A stretch of 64,000 nt of DNA, from the NCBI GenBank assembly GCA_022835595.1, contig BQUP01000010.1, positions 636,236 to 700,235 on the forward strand. The letters run 5' to 3'. This document shows positions 35,273-48,025 of the stretch, one piece after another; within the stretch, counting starts at the first letter, position 1, and each line of letters begins with the position of its first letter. This DNA comes from Cystobasidium ongulense. Its lineage: Eukaryota; Basidiomycota; Cystobasidiomycetes; Cystobasidiales; Cystobasidiaceae. The notes beneath the pieces are model-generated. The model made no database searches and was not told where the DNA came from. It saw nothing but the letters and a program-made list of their open reading frames with translations. Position numbers and translations under genes: made by a program.

Positions 35273-36768
35273 GGTCGGAGCTTGTTGTATTTATATGAAG
35301 TAGACCTCGAATTGGCCTTGTTTGTGAACGGATGTCTCGCAGGGAATCACGCGTCCAGAACGAACGACCTTGATTAAGCCCAGGCCTAGAGGGTAGTCAT
35401 GAGGTGTGATCGCATGCTAATACGATAATTCTATGATATATCATTAGCTCTTCAATGTGCTTGCGAGAGAGTTGTTGCAAGCCCGCCAGCTGTGTCGTTT
35501 GCGGACGAGTGGTCGAAGGCTGATCGAGTGCAGTGTGAGCAGCTTTGTCAGGGGTTGGAGTGGAATGCTGCGGCAAGAGGGCAGACATGCGCATTAGAGC
35601 GTGGTGAATGGATAGACTGCACCTCTATTGGAGCTGTAGGTCTCTCTATTGTATTGCTGGGAGAGTGCGCCACCAAGTCACGAGCAAGAAAGGCCAGATA
35701 AGTATTCTGTGCGGACAGCAACACCAAGCAATGCTTACCACCTGGACAAGATGAGTGTCCGAGTAGTCAGATATGCAAGTATGGAGGCAAGCAATGTAGT
35801 GTAGCAGCTCCTGTGCAATTGAAGTGATCCGAGTTCAACCGCTTGCTTGTGAATTCGCGTGACTGGCTTCTGGCTTGAAAGCAACATGGAGGCAGACTGG
35901 CTCTTTCTTGCTTGACACGACCAGTCAGTATTCGACACACTACACTACACTCAAGAAGGACACACACACGATGCAAGGAGTGGATGAATCCCTGCATGGA
36001 TCTATAGCTGTCCTCCTCCACTTGCAACCACCGCTTTGAAAGCGGTACGCGGCAAGCAAAGGTCACCTCTACAATCAGTGTGGTCGTCGCACGTCAGACG
36101 CAGGACGGACCGGACAAAGCGAGAAGGAGCGTCTATCGGCCGAGTGAGAGAGAGTAAAGCGTCATTGCGTTAGATTGGTTCTTGCATAACGAAGCACAGC
36201 AGAGCACGCACGCTCGCACACACGTCGCTGCCATTCTCAGCTCGGACAGGATCACCATCGAGCGAGGGAGCGAGGGAACTGGCATTCGAGGGACAAGGAG
36301 TGCCGGATAGCATTCTCATTCCCATTCTCTCTCTCTCTGCTGCTTGCCGCTGTCCTGCCCACGCATCCCATTCAACTTCCAGCGCATCCGGCTATTCTCG
36401 CTCGTTGTTCTGCAAGTACCTACCGTACTGCGTTCGAAGTGTGCGCAAAAGTGACACACGAGTCTTACATCGATAACCACGCCGCAACTCTTGCAAAGTG
36501 GATGCAAGACTAGCACCCAGGCACTCGACACGCGTAAAGGCACGCCTTTGCACGACTCCACACCTTCGATCCCATCCACCCACGTTCCCTAGCCAACCCT
36601 TTGCGGCGAGCATTGTCTCCTCGACCTCGTCCATTCCAGTCAGTTACGTCGATCCAGCTCCACAAAGATCAGCCCACGCTCCACCCTTCAGATCCACTCG
36701 TCGCCCTCTCTCTTCTCTCTCCTTCGCCCGCATCCAAACTAGGTCACCCCACTGCAGATCAGGCAAAC
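35273..36768. promoter_or_regulatory. Long divergent promoter region
   Basis: About 1.5 kb between divergent start codons, with pyrimidine-rich tracts near the plus-strand gene, including a TC dinucleotide run near 36328-36343. Likely contains long 5' UTRs. Short open frames are not credible genes. Confidence 0.45.
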
Positions 36769-39700
36769 ATGGCATTCTATTCAAGCATGCACGGCTATGA
36801 GCGCAAACTGCGACACAGTCTCGTGTCCTTGGATGGCGAACCTGCATTCCCAACTACTCCTGTACTCAGTCTTGAACTGGGCAACATTAGCAAGATGAGT
36901 AAAGGCGGTAGGGAGGGTTTGTCGTACATGTGGACTGGTGCGCATCATTTCATACTCTATGATTTCCACAGCAGCTGATGACACTCTATGTCGCCCACTC
37001 ACAGTCTTCTCGCGGTGCAAGGACTCTCTAAGAGATGGTGACAGACTTGAGAATCTCAGCTGGAGATTATGGTATGAGGATTTGAGATTGACTGGATGGT
37101 GAGTATCTCTACTTGTATACACAACTGGAGCTCCGCGCTAAAGTACCGTCACCGTCCCGCTTTCTCCTCATTCTCAAACCCCTCACTTTGGCCACACTCG
37201 CTCGTCTTCGCAACTCCTACAACAGCGTATCCTCACCACCAGCAACACTCGGATCAGACATTGAATCAGAGACAGAGTCTGACGATATCGAGGGTGATGC
37301 ATGCTTCGACAATGATGACGGCCAGGACGAGTCGGAGGACGAATTGAAGAATATCGTCGTCTCGTCGAACAGGAACAGGAGCGAGTCGGCTCAAACACGG
37401 CGGCCTGGTTCGCCACTGATCGATGCACCTGAAGAGGTGGGTTCTCCTCTTCATTTGATGTGGTTGATATGGGCAGTGCCCTGATATCCTTGTTGCATTC
37501 TCTTTCCTCCTCACACCTACTCTCTCCTCTTCCCTCCTGTCCTTCCTGCCTCATTCTCTTACTTCGATTCGTTCACTTCGGCGGCCGTTGTTTGGAATAC
37601 AACCCTACAGACGACGCTCGAACCGAATTTGTCACGAGGTCGAACGAAACATGGCAAGAAGCCGGCGATTATAGAAGGAGGTCCAGAAGAAAAGATTCAG
37701 GGCCCCGCTTTGGATTCTGTGTCATTCTCGCAGTCTCGGTCGTGTTCTTCATCTTCTTCGCCCTCCAGTCGGATACCAGGTCGTACTGTAGAGGCGCCTT
37801 CCACTTCGTCCATACCAGCAACACCGTCATCCCCTCATCATAATCCTCAAAGCGAACTCTCACCTTCTAAACAAGCACGTCGGTCATCCTGCCCTCCGTC
37901 GAGAGACCGTGAGATGCTCCGAGTCTCGCGCATGTCAACTGGTGAAGAGGATACTGCACAATCGACTTCGGGATTGCCATCGCACGGGAGAAAGAAGGAA
38001 AAGAGAGCATTGAGCTTTGCTAATGCGCATAGACCACCTCATCATCATCACCATCATCAGAGATTGGCTAGAGCTATGCCTCCGCTCACTCCGGAAACGA
38101 TACAGGATATTATTGGGACTGTATTGCCTATAAATATTCAATCCTCACCGAGGATACGGCTTTCGCCACCACTACCGCAGCCTCCTTCTCATACACCTGC
38201 GCCCTCGTCGACTAGCACGCATACACTTTCAAATGCGAATACGGACAAGATATCATCTCCTACCGACAAGTCTTCGTCTCCTACGGAAAAGCTGTCATCT
38301 CCTACCGACAAGGCAACCTCTACGGACGACAAATGGTCGCCCTCCCCTGCGTCGCCGACGTCCTCTATTTCGAACGCTCTCCCCGCGAGCGAAAGAAAGA
38401 GTATGTCACCTACTAGACAAGCGAAAATTGAACAACATCTTGCTCATACGAGAGAACCCTCAATCAAATCAGAAAGATCATATTTCACTTCATCGACTGC
38501 TTTTTCGGACGCTGCTGTTGATCCTGTCTTTTCACCTCGACTTGGTCATAGTATTATGCAAGATGAACGACAGACTCTGCATGAGTTACCAACCCAAGAT
38601 AACACTACCACTACGTCTGTTCCTTATCAATCTACTGTTGATTCGAATGCTTCTATCGTTCCTCCTCGATTGACGTATAGTGAGGAAACTGCTCGAGCTA
38701 TCAAGAGCCCTCCTCCTGAAACTGAACGTGAGGAAGAAGAACATGTCCATACCACTTCACCTACTATTGCTCCTATAATGCAACGCAATTCATCACACCA
38801 CAAGACGGCAGGCAAACCTGCTTTACTTACAAGAGGGAAATTATCCGCTTCTTCTACGAGACTTAATAAATCTGCTCTACAAAGAACTCAATCTGCTAAG
38901 AGCGTTAGAATTATTGAAAGCCCTACTGAGGCTGATGGGAATGTACTTGAAGGGACAAGTGGTGAAAACGTTGTTTCGACGACTACTTCTGCGCATCATC
39001 ATCAACAACCACATCAAGCGCAGTCGGTTAGGAACGTCAAGAATTCTCATATAGCTATGAAGAGGACTTTGTCTAGTACGAGACTCAAAGGACATACTAG
39101 GAACTCAAGCTCTGCGAGCATACATCGTGAGGGAAGAATCAAGACACCACCTCCTATTATTGAGTCTCCCTCACCTGCCGCTGCCGATGTCGTTGTCCCT
39201 TCTCCTCCTCAAATCACATCGGAAAGACATGAAATGCAAGCTGCTCCTCATGTTACAAAGGCTATAAATATCAGAAGAAACAATAGCTCTTTGGCTAATA
39301 TTATACAAACGGAGCCTAGAAGTATTTCAAGAGGTTTTGCTCTTCCTTCGTCGTCGATTGGAAATGATGGTCATCATGATTATGATAGTCAGCAACAACA
39401 GCAGCAACAAGATGAAAATGGTGGTTCTTCACCTTCTTCTACCGCTGCTGCTGCTGCTACGGTACAGTCTGTTCCGGACACGACACCCTCCTTACATCCT
39501 CCTCCACCTTCTCCCGCATCTCCTGGGTTTATGGTTCCTTCTTCTGTTATACTACCTCCTCAACCTCGATCTAGTCCTGCCGATCCTAGATTTCGAATAC
39601 ATTCTACGGTTCGAAGACCTAGATCTCCACCTCCTCTTGTTGAAGAAGAACAAGAACGTTTGCAACAAGGAGAAGACAAGAGGAATGTTGTCATTGGGAA

Positions 39701-41432
39701 CGTATCTAGCAGATCTGATAATGCTATAACCACGATGACGACGAGTGATAATCAGAGGAGAAAGACTAAGGCACCAAAAAGATCCGAGACTCTTCCTGCA
39801 ACGAGATCACACGGCGATGAGGATGATAATGACGATGAGTCAGCAGCGGCAGCAGCAAAGACGAGTAGTACGGCACCAAGAGATATGAAACCTGAACCTC
39901 AGCAATTAACCAATGCAAAAAAGAAACAGATGTTCTTCTTTAGTAGTCCTACTACTGATTCGGAAGATGAAGGTGGTGGTCATACTGGTTCATTCAAACT
40001 TAGAATAGCTTCTGTGTTACCTGTTCAAGATATTTCCACTACTACTGCTCCTCCTCCTACTCAAGCTCAAGCTCCTGGTCACGCCACCATTATCTCGGTC
40101 AATGCCAAGTCAGAGACGATGAATAGTACGAAGGAGAAGGATACACCAACTCGGAAGTCTACTGAGGAGAAGCCAAATGGTAGCAAGAACAAGGATGGAC
40201 ACCATAGCGAGGGTGAAAATGATGATGACTATGAAGATGCCGATGAAAATGATTCGGATGAATGGTCTAGCGAAGCATCTGAATCTGAAGAAGATGAACA
40301 TCAAGCAGCTATTAGAAGAGAGGAGGAACGACAGCGTCTGATGTTCGCCAAGAGGACGCCTTCAATGGTCGCAACCCAAGGAGGCTTGCTTAGCAAGCTT
40401 CTACGACCTGAAGCATACGATCATGGGTCGGCTAATATGCCTACTCATTTACGTAATAATGCATCGGCCATGCATTTAAATCAGCTACCCAATATTGGGT
40501 CTACAGCTGGTATTGAAAGAGCGAGGGCCTCTCATAACCTCTTTACCGTTACTGGCCTGTTGGCCTCGAAATCTACAGCCGCTCTTCCAGACTTGAGATC
40601 TGCCGCGCGGCAAGAGGGATCGTCGAGATTGATACCTAGCAAATCTGGGAATCATCTTACTAGATTGGGTGGAGCTCCCTCTGGAGTTGAGTTGGAGAGC
40701 GACGACGACGATGATGATGATCAACCATCTAAGGAGATCTCTCCCACTCAACAGAAGAAACTCAGCGCTCTAATGCAACGGACGACTTCTAGTCGTGCCA
40801 AAGCGCGTAATTCGAGTTCATCCCCTCCTCGTCCTCATGCTCAAGAACACCCAACTACAGAAGTATCTAGAGTTACTTCTGCCGCTCAGCTGGCAAACAA
40901 ACCTGAGCCTACGAATATTTTTACACCTAGAACAACTAGGCGTAATATGCTCTCTACCGAGCTAACGGAATCGTTGAGGGCTAGCTTACTTGCTGAGAGG
41001 AATAAGAACAGACCCGCTGCTGCTGGTGGTGGTATCGGGAGAATCGTCAGTGCTGTGGGAAATAGGCTAGGTGTTAGACAGCAGCAACAACAGCCACAGC
41101 GGGATTCTGCTCCTTCTCAAATCGAGTTTCAACAAGCACCTCAGCCTCCTTCTCACCTTCGACCCCCTCGTATACAAAGAGGTTCAACGGGCTTCACTCC
41201 TGCTAATCAAGATGGAAGTGCTCTTGATCGCCGTAGACCTGGTGCTGCTGCTAGTAGACCCCCTCCCCAACCACGCGCTAATAGCGATCCTCCTCAACCT
41301 CAACAGACGGAGTACTATTCGCCTGGTTTCCATCACACGTGAGTGGAGTGTTTTTGCTTTCCTTCATTGTACAAGGGTCCCAGAGTATGAAAATGGATAC
41401 TGACCTGTGTCTTCATTTCCAGTGGATGGTAA
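36769..41432 (+). CDS. DUF1752/DUF3295 regulatory protein (AreA-like N-terminal domain)
   Basis: Exons 36769-36937, 37005-37098, 37226-37436, 37611-41338 and 41423-41432 join in phase to 1403 residues. The N-terminus has the DUF1752 pattern: SYMWTVFSRCKDSLRDGDRL, then ENLSWRLWYED. This region is shared with fungal nitrogen-regulator AreA-type proteins. The C-terminus carries the DUF3295 pattern: TPRTTRRNMLSTELTESLRA, with upstream QMFFFSSPTTDSED and a repeated GGLLSKLLRPE. Between them lie nearly 1000 disordered residues rich in Ser, Pro, Thr and Gln, including a three-fold SSPT(D/E)K repeat near residue 360. The last exon is only 10 nt and ends the protein in HHTGW; related proteins end in a similar YH-x-GW. 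Without this splice the frame would stop at HHT. A role in nutrient or stress signalling is inferred from the family; no DNA-binding zinc finger is visible. Confidence 0.85.
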
Positions 41433-42500
41433 ACGTATCAACCATAATCTGGGCCCAAGTCCCTGTCAAATGCACATCATGCATCCGAATACAAGATCCA
41501 TACACGACAGATCTTTCCACCGCCTTTCTTTTCATGACAATACCACTTCTGTAGCGAGTAATTAACGGGAATCCACTTCATCACTTTTCTTCCATCCATA
41601 GTCTTTTACAGTTTCGACTCAAAGGAATGATTGGAAATGACAATAATGGTCTGTACTGGAATAGTCTTATTTTGGTGTGTGTGTATTTCCAAAGGTGTAC
41701 CACGGATACATCTAGATCAATATGTGTATAGAGATGCTAGAACGAAACATTAAGGACAATGTCGTAATCCCAGTACTGTTGTAATAGCGATCTTCTTGAA
41801 ATGCAAAGGTGGTTATGGGGAATCGTCTGTCCGGACGATCGGACTTGTGAGCCGAAGCCTATGGACTGAAATCGCCGTTTTGAAGCTCAAACAGAGCACC
41901 ATTCGGCGTGAATGCAGCATTACCACCGCTCCTGTCGTCGGTAAAGGCCACAGAGTCAAGAGAGCTGGGCAAGCTGTCCCCAAAGGGTAGATAAAGACAA
42001 GTGACGGAACTGGGGGGCAAGCAGATCATTGGGCTCTCGAGAATTCTGGCTTGCATCAACCGCTGTTATTGCCGCCCATCAGGCAGGCAAGCTAAGCTAC
42101 ATATGGCAATCAAACGTGAACACGTCTGCATGGATTATACAATGTCGCGAATGCCAGTCAAGTCCCGACGCTATTCGTGGGGCACGAGCTGGCTCAACCA
42201 TGCGACTAATACAAGAATGCAATGCATCGAGAACTGCTTTTTGTCCCTTGGAATGTCATTCCGTCTGCATAGGGAACCGATGAAAGTCGACATTCGCAGC
42301 GATCCGCCCTACATTCTCGAGCCGGAACTGTTATGACAATCTCACATGTTCTATGGCCTGACGTCCTTTCTTTCGACTCTACAGCCTGACTGCCTTCCTA
42401 CCGCGCAGGAGCGGTGATAAACAGAGTGCTCCCAGATCTTTCCACCCATCAGGCTCACAGCACGGTGGTGACGGGAGAGAGGCAAGCTGCACATTATCAG
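41433..42500. other. Intergenic region, no gene recognised
   Basis: About 1.07 kb between two plus-strand genes. It has a T-rich 3' UTR-like part (to about 41800) and then a stretch with short open frames of no recognisable content. The promoter of the membrane protein gene should be in the last few hundred bases. Confidence 0.45.
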
Positions 42501-45063
42501 ATGGAGTCGTCTTTGAGCACGGAAAGGCAGGACACGCGGCGGGCTGTGGTCGTTCAGCAGAACGGTGAGCTGCGGATATACATCATATGTGTCGTCTATC
42601 ACGGAAACTAATCTACCAATATCTTCCTTGGTTGCATCCAGACGCCAATGCATCCGGTTCTGGCTCTATGGCACGAGCTGTGATGTCGATGTCAACGCTA
42701 CGCCGAAAGAAGAAAGGAAAACACGCCTCGACCACCACGGACTCGTCAATTTCTCCTTCTCGAAGTATTCCAACCCCTCTCGTACCCCTTGGTGCTGCAA
42801 GAGAGCCTTCAGTGTTCACTTCTGCACCTCAAGCTACCATCCCATCTGCTCCACGAGACGAACTTCTCAGTAACGCACAGCCTACCTCCCAAAACAATTC
42901 TGAAGTCACAGCGAAGGGCGCAATGCCTCCTGCTGCTTTGTATAGCATCATCGCGGCTGGAGGCGTCTGCTTGATACTAGCATTTCTTATCGCATGCGTT
43001 TTCTTCAGACGCCGCAGAAGGCAGGAAAGACAGACGGCAGACTGGTATGGAGTACAAGAGAAGCGTCTTCCGGATCCAGAATTTGCAGGTCCTGGACGAG
43101 GTCCATCGGCGAGAAAGATGCAACTGGATGACGATGATAGTTATTTGGAAGATGAGAAGCACTTCGATTCCGACGCCAACGCCAATGCACCTAGCCATAT
43201 CCTCTCCAAATTTCCCAAACTCGGGAAGCAGTCATCAAATACAGCAAATCAGGAAAAACCAATGGAGATTTCGAAACCTTTCGGCATGAACTTTCATGTC
43301 ACCAATCCTGATTTCGTGCCAACCAGACCACCGAGACCAAGCGCTCATCTTGACTTGGGCACCTCCCCTAATCGGACACCTCTCAAGTCAGACCGAGAGG
43401 AGGAAGATATATATGACGAGGAAGATGATATGGAGGAAGATGCGTATGAACGTAATATACTGGCTCTTACGACATCAATGGCTTTCGACACCCCTCGCGA
43501 CAGGCAAAGCCGAACCTTCGACACATCCCTTCCTCTCCCAGATTCCGTCGATCTCGGTTCCAGCATGAAAGAAGGGCGAGACACCATTGTCGTGAGTGCA
43601 TTTACCTTCGTCTGGCTGTTACTTTATCAGTTCTGACTCTCTATCGCTGTTGTTCAGGGATTTGCCGAGAGCTACGGAGCACTGGCGACGCCAGTGGTCG
43701 CACAAGAGGAGATATCCCCTGTTCGACCTTTGCATATTAGGAATCCATCGACAGCCACTACACGGAGCAAACGACTGCATTTTGACAGGCATCTCGACGC
43801 GGACCTGCCTCCTATCGATCGAAGCAAAGTATCGGCCACTCCTCCAACGCTTTCCAGCGTTGATCTTGGTCTAGCCGCTTCGGAAAGTACAACATCTATG
43901 CGCGAACTAGAGGATGTTCTCGGTTCATTCGGTAGAACTGGTACACCACTCGAGAAGGACGATCCTATGGAGTCTGCCTACCAGTCGAAACAGGTATCAA
44001 GCAATGGCGCAACGTTCACAATGGAGTCTAGTAAGGTTCCTTACGCAGGAAGCAAAATACCAGCATATAAGCTCAACAAGCCTGCTGGTATCGAACGAGG
44101 CCTGGCCGTAACACACAATACATTAAGTATACAATCTACTGCTGGAGAGGTCTTTGAGACCAGTCCGACATACAGTACCTTCCCATCGTCCGCGACTTCA
44201 CCGCAACTCTCTAACATGAGCTATGGAGACTCCAACGAGACACTTGTCGAATCAGCAAGTGCTGTGTCGAGCAAGCGTGTCTCATTCGCCATTGATAAGG
44301 AGAGAAGTCTAGCAGACACGGGTCGAGTACAGAGCTTGGCAGAGCTAGTAAGAAGCAAGAGCTTGAGGCGCTTCAACAGCAACTCGGATTTGAAGCAAGG
44401 CAATCTACGGGGCGCTTTCGAGCAGATGGACAACACCACGCTCACCGATAGCACGGAAAGATATCGTTCAACAGCGGGTCTTCAAAGCTTTGGCTCGCGT
44501 GTCAGATCATCGTCTTTCCATGGTCTGAGCCCTGCTCTACACTCGGGCTGGCGTGTAGACCGTCAGCGGACCTCGACTGCTTATGGTGGTCAAATGCCGC
44601 CTACACCGTTACTCGCTATGCCGCTGACAAGCGACAAGCGAAAGACGACTGACAGCGAAGCTCGGTTTGCTCTTGGGTCGCATATGCTTTCGGTCCTCGA
44701 CAGTCCTGGCACAGGAGACCAAGTCTCGCCTAGCCTACCATATTTGAGAAGTCCAGATCTACGCATCCAACCTCCCAGTCCCTCACAAGCGTCCGAGAAC
44801 ACAACTTTCAGCGCATTGGACCGGGAAAGAGACTATCAGGATAGATTGGCTCACCAAGGCTTCACCCCACTCAGTGAAATGGCCCTTTCTTCAGGCAACT
44901 CTGGACATAGTCAATGTGAGTAGCGTCGACCATACTACTTGGAAGGATACTAGCTTACCAGAAAGCTTCAGACTACCGTTCTCCTATTGATTCAATTGTA
45001 GGCGTGTTCGAATTCGACGACCCTCACCATTCTGCAGTCATCAATAGCATTTCACTACGATAA
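42501..45063 (+). CDS. Single-pass membrane protein with long disordered cytosolic tail
   Basis: Exons 42501-42564, 42642-43591, 43658-44915 and 44972-45063 join in phase to 787 residues. One strong hydrophobic segment (LYSIIAAGGVCLILAFLIAC) at about 121-143 is followed by FFRRRRR, which places the long C-terminal part in the cytosol. The short N-terminal part is Ser/Thr-rich and could be O-glycosylated outside the cell. There is no cleavable signal peptide. The tail has acidic runs and a basic KRVSFAIDKERSL site that fits both a PP1-docking RVxF motif and a kinase site. The arrangement recalls fungal wall-sensor or Mid2/Axl2-like proteins, but no cysteine-rich WSC domain is present, so the role is unknown. 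The chosen start (MESSLSTERQDTRRAVVV) is spliced in phase to DANASGSGS. Confidence 0.72.
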
Positions 45064-45515
45064 AGCGCAACCGCGTGTAGGCTTCTCTTCGATATATCGG
45101 GACTGAATTTATACCATATATATAATCAGATCACAGCAATCCTTAATCATACCCGTAGTTAGCATTTTTTATAGACAAGCCTTTTTCCCTTCAGGAGCGC
45201 GCGTGAAGCTTTGCCACGCGGATGTTTCAATTTTTGTAGTTTGGAAGCATTAGTGCCCCTATTTAAGATGTTATAAAGCGTTATAGGCTGTAGATACCCA
45301 CATCTAATGCCCCAAATAATCGAGCTCGTACCTTCCACATTTGACATGGCCAACTCGGCAGCTCAAAACGAGTTGCTTTACAGCCTGCACTCAGTTGCTC
45401 TCAGACTGACCTTTTCCATACCAAAGAGTCAGACCTACTTGCGAGTATCGATAATCATCATGTCGTTAACACCGCTCTCCACGCCGAGGCGGTGACACAG
45501 CCGTCGCTGGACAGT
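45064..45515. promoter_or_regulatory. Intergenic with promoter of the PPR-like gene
   Basis: About 450 bases between same-strand genes, AT-rich in the first half. No motif is assigned. Confidence 0.45.
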
Positions 45516-47396
45516 ATGAAGGCGCTTGGATGCAGGCTGAGGCCGCCGATACCGCGATTCGTGAGGCAGCTGCATTCGCAAGCAAACGAGGGAGCAGCAT
45601 TAGTTTCAGCGCAAAACATCATACAGCCAACGCAACCATCCAGAAGGTCAACATCATCCGCCGTTACCTTCCACTTGGCCCACAAGCAAGCCGCAGCAGC
45701 TCTCGACGAATTTCGAAACTCGCTGCAAACCTCAGAGTCTCCAGACACTCTTGAGCAGTGCATCACCCGCTTTTCGCGCTACCGGCAGTATGAGCACATG
45801 AAGAAGGCCCTCAGTGCTTTCCTCGACCATGGCTACAGTCCCTCTCCCGAGCTGTGGGCGCACGTCCTTTACGTCGCGGGTCTCGCAGTGTCTGCTCCAA
45901 CCGACATCAGGCCTTACTTTCAAAAAGGTCTCCAAGCTGCAATCAACGATGAAGATAGTCTCCTCAGTCTGATACGATACACTGCAAGATATGGCCTTAT
46001 TGAAGTAGGCGAGGAACTCTTCAAGCGGTATAGCGAGCGATTGAAGCAGGAGTCCGCAGACGGCAATGCCCAACCGCCACCTGCTTTTTGGGCTGCCCTC
46101 ATCGATGGAAGGGCAAAAGTTTCAGATATGGATGGGGCTTTCTCCTGGTTCATGAGATGGAGAACAAGTCCCGCACATCCTGGGTTCGTGTCAGTCGATG
46201 CAGCATCGTTAATCGAAGGAACTCGAAATTATACTGGCCGCCTAGCTGCTGTTGCACCTGCACATGTCGCCTTGCGAAGCGTCTTCGCTCCCATGGAAGA
46301 CCGTGTACCTGAAGATCACGAATCTGCTTCGACGAGTCTTTCGTCTGCTGGTCATACCGATATGCAGCTCCTCCCAGATCCCGCCCCATATGTCGTTCTC
46401 CTGAGACATTTCGCCGCACCAGGAAGCATGCCGTCCTTAAGATTACTCGAGCTTATGGCCACCGATGGTGTGCCTCTAACCACCGCTACAATGAACGGGC
46501 TCATCGACAGCGAATTCAAGCGAAAAGAAAAGGGCCAACTGGCTTCAGTGTTGTCACTTTACGAGAAGATGCGAACAAACCCAGATCCGGCATATCAGCC
46601 TGACTTCCACACCTTTTTCACCCTCTTCAAGACATATAGAGAACCTCGACAAATCTCTTCTATTGCAAATCCCAGCCCGAGACCTACAAAGCTTGCACGA
46701 ATGGCTGAACTGCCCCCTCCACCTGAAGACCTGCTTTACGATCCTCGAGGTCTTTTCACAGACCTATGTAACAGACATGCTAGTCTCAAACTTGGCTTTC
46801 AAGATCCCGACTTCATCACTGCTCCTATGCTTGAAGTAGCCGTCGGTGCCTTCGTCAGGACGAGAGACTTTACAGGCTGCGCAGCTGCCCTCTCCCTCTA
46901 CAAAATTCTCCGTATCGAGCCTAGTCCCAGGCTTCATGCAGTCATCACACTTGGCCTGCTGCGTGCGCGCACGAGAGGCGAAGCTTTTCATCGCAGAGAC
47001 CAGGAATATGCATTGTCGGATGAAGAAGCAGCACGACTGAGGAGACACCTAGACCATCTTAATGATCTTGGAGGGTATGAAAGGCCGATAATCGCACGCG
47101 CAGTAAAATTGCACAATCCAGACTACGAGGCGAATCAAACATCAATATTCGCTATTCAGAACAATTTGGCGGAAGTGCAATCATCTAGAGACGACTTTGA
47201 GACGAGAATTTGGAATGATAGACTGGTACCGCGTACCGACTCTGAGCTGCGCGATACTAGGCGCTATGAGTTCCGTTATGTCTCGCCGTTGATCGATCTT
47301 CTTCGAAGAGCTAGCGGACTGGAGCTGCCTTACTGGGATGCGGAGGTGCAGAGAATCCAAGCAGGCTTCGAGAGCACATTACGATTGTATACTTAG
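45516..47396 (+). CDS. Probable mitochondrial helical-repeat (PPR-like) protein
   Basis: A single-exon frame of 626 residues from the ATG at 45516. The frame continues 24 bases further upstream without an ATG. The start MKALGCRLRPPIPRFVRQLH is Arg-rich with no acidic residues, fitting a mitochondrial presequence. The body is alpha-helical with repeat-like units about 35 residues apart (HMKKALSAFLDHGYSPSPEL, VGEELFKRYSERLKQ, MDGAFSWFMRW, ASVLSLYEKMRTNPDPAYQP, TGCAAALSLYKILRIEPSPR), in the manner of pentatricopeptide repeats. Such proteins bind organelle RNA for maturation or translation, or assemble respiratory complexes. The lack of introns is unusual beside its neighbours. The exact orthologue is not recognised. 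Confidence 0.75.
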   Translation: MKALGCRLRPPIPRFVRQLHSQANEGAALVSAQNIIQPTQPSRRSTSSAVTFHLAHKQAAAALDEFRNSLQTSESPDTLEQCITRFSRYRQYEHMKKALSAFLDHGYSPSPELWAHVLYVAGLAVSAPTDIRPYFQKGLQAAINDEDSLLSLIRYTARYGLIEVGEELFKRYSERLKQESADGNAQPPPAFWAALIDGRAKVSDMDGAFSWFMRWRTSPAHPGFVSVDAASLIEGTRNYTGRLAAVAPAHVALRSVFAPMEDRVPEDHESASTSLSSAGHTDMQLLPDPAPYVVLLRHFAAPGSMPSLRLLELMATDGVPLTTATMNGLIDSEFKRKEKGQLASVLSLYEKMRTNPDPAYQPDFHTFFTLFKTYREPRQISSIANPSPRPTKLARMAELPPPPEDLLYDPRGLFTDLCNRHASLKLGFQDPDFITAPMLEVAVGAFVRTRDFTGCAAALSLYKILRIEPSPRLHAVITLGLLRARTRGEAFHRRDQEYALSDEEAARLRRHLDHLNDLGGYERPIIARAVKLHNPDYEANQTSIFAIQNNLAEVQSSRDDFETRIWNDRLVPRTDSELRDTRRYEFRYVSPLIDLLRRASGLELPYWDAEVQRIQAGFESTLRLYT

Positions 47397-48025
47397 GTAA
47401 AGAGGCAAGGCAATTAGTTGGGTAGGAGTGCATGCAGTGGTCACTGTTCCCTTTGGTAATATATATTCGAAGGATCAGCATACCCAGTCCTTTCATACGC
47501 ATGTAGCATATAGTAGATTACTGCTTATTCAGGCCTTGATTAGGTGGTGTATTGTGTATTAGCTATGTTTTTCACTTCTCGTGCGAGGTAATCAATCATA
47601 ATGGTTTCATAAGATATTATGGAAGGCGAATCCACGTGACTAAATTGTGACTTCTCGGCAACGAAGACAGGTGTGGAAAGTATTGTCTAAAGCGAGGATG
47701 GCAACTTGTGATAGACAGATTCATACTTCCTGGAAGTCTCTCGTGAGCGTTTCTGACAAGAGTCTACCTCATCCAGCTGGTTCGGCCTCTTTCACTTTCT
47801 CGGTCTTCAAACTCCAACTTAACCTTGTCCTTCGACCATCTGTTTTCAAAAGCGACAGCTACACCCACAGCGACGACATCGAACAGCGTATGCATGACCA
47901 CGTCTGCGTAGGGATGTGCCGTTGCTGCGTACATCCAGCCAACACCATCAGGAAGGACAGCTTCTGAGCACTGCAGGACAGGCAGGCCACGGGAGACGAG
48001 GCGGACAACAGGCAAAAGTGCAGGC
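47397..48025. promoter_or_regulatory. Intergenic with promoter of the GT31-like gene
   Basis: About 630 bases. The first part is AT-rich 3' UTR-like sequence; the second is the leader of the next gene. Open frames on the minus strand here are shadows of the following exon. Confidence 0.45.

Noticed and set aside
35273-36768. Possible small genes in the long divergent region
   Set aside because: Short frames on both strands lack family content; pyrimidine-rich composition fits promoter and 5' UTR better.
42001-42336. A 111-residue plus-strand open frame between genes
   Set aside because: It has no recognisable motif or splice partners and no codon pattern like its neighbours.
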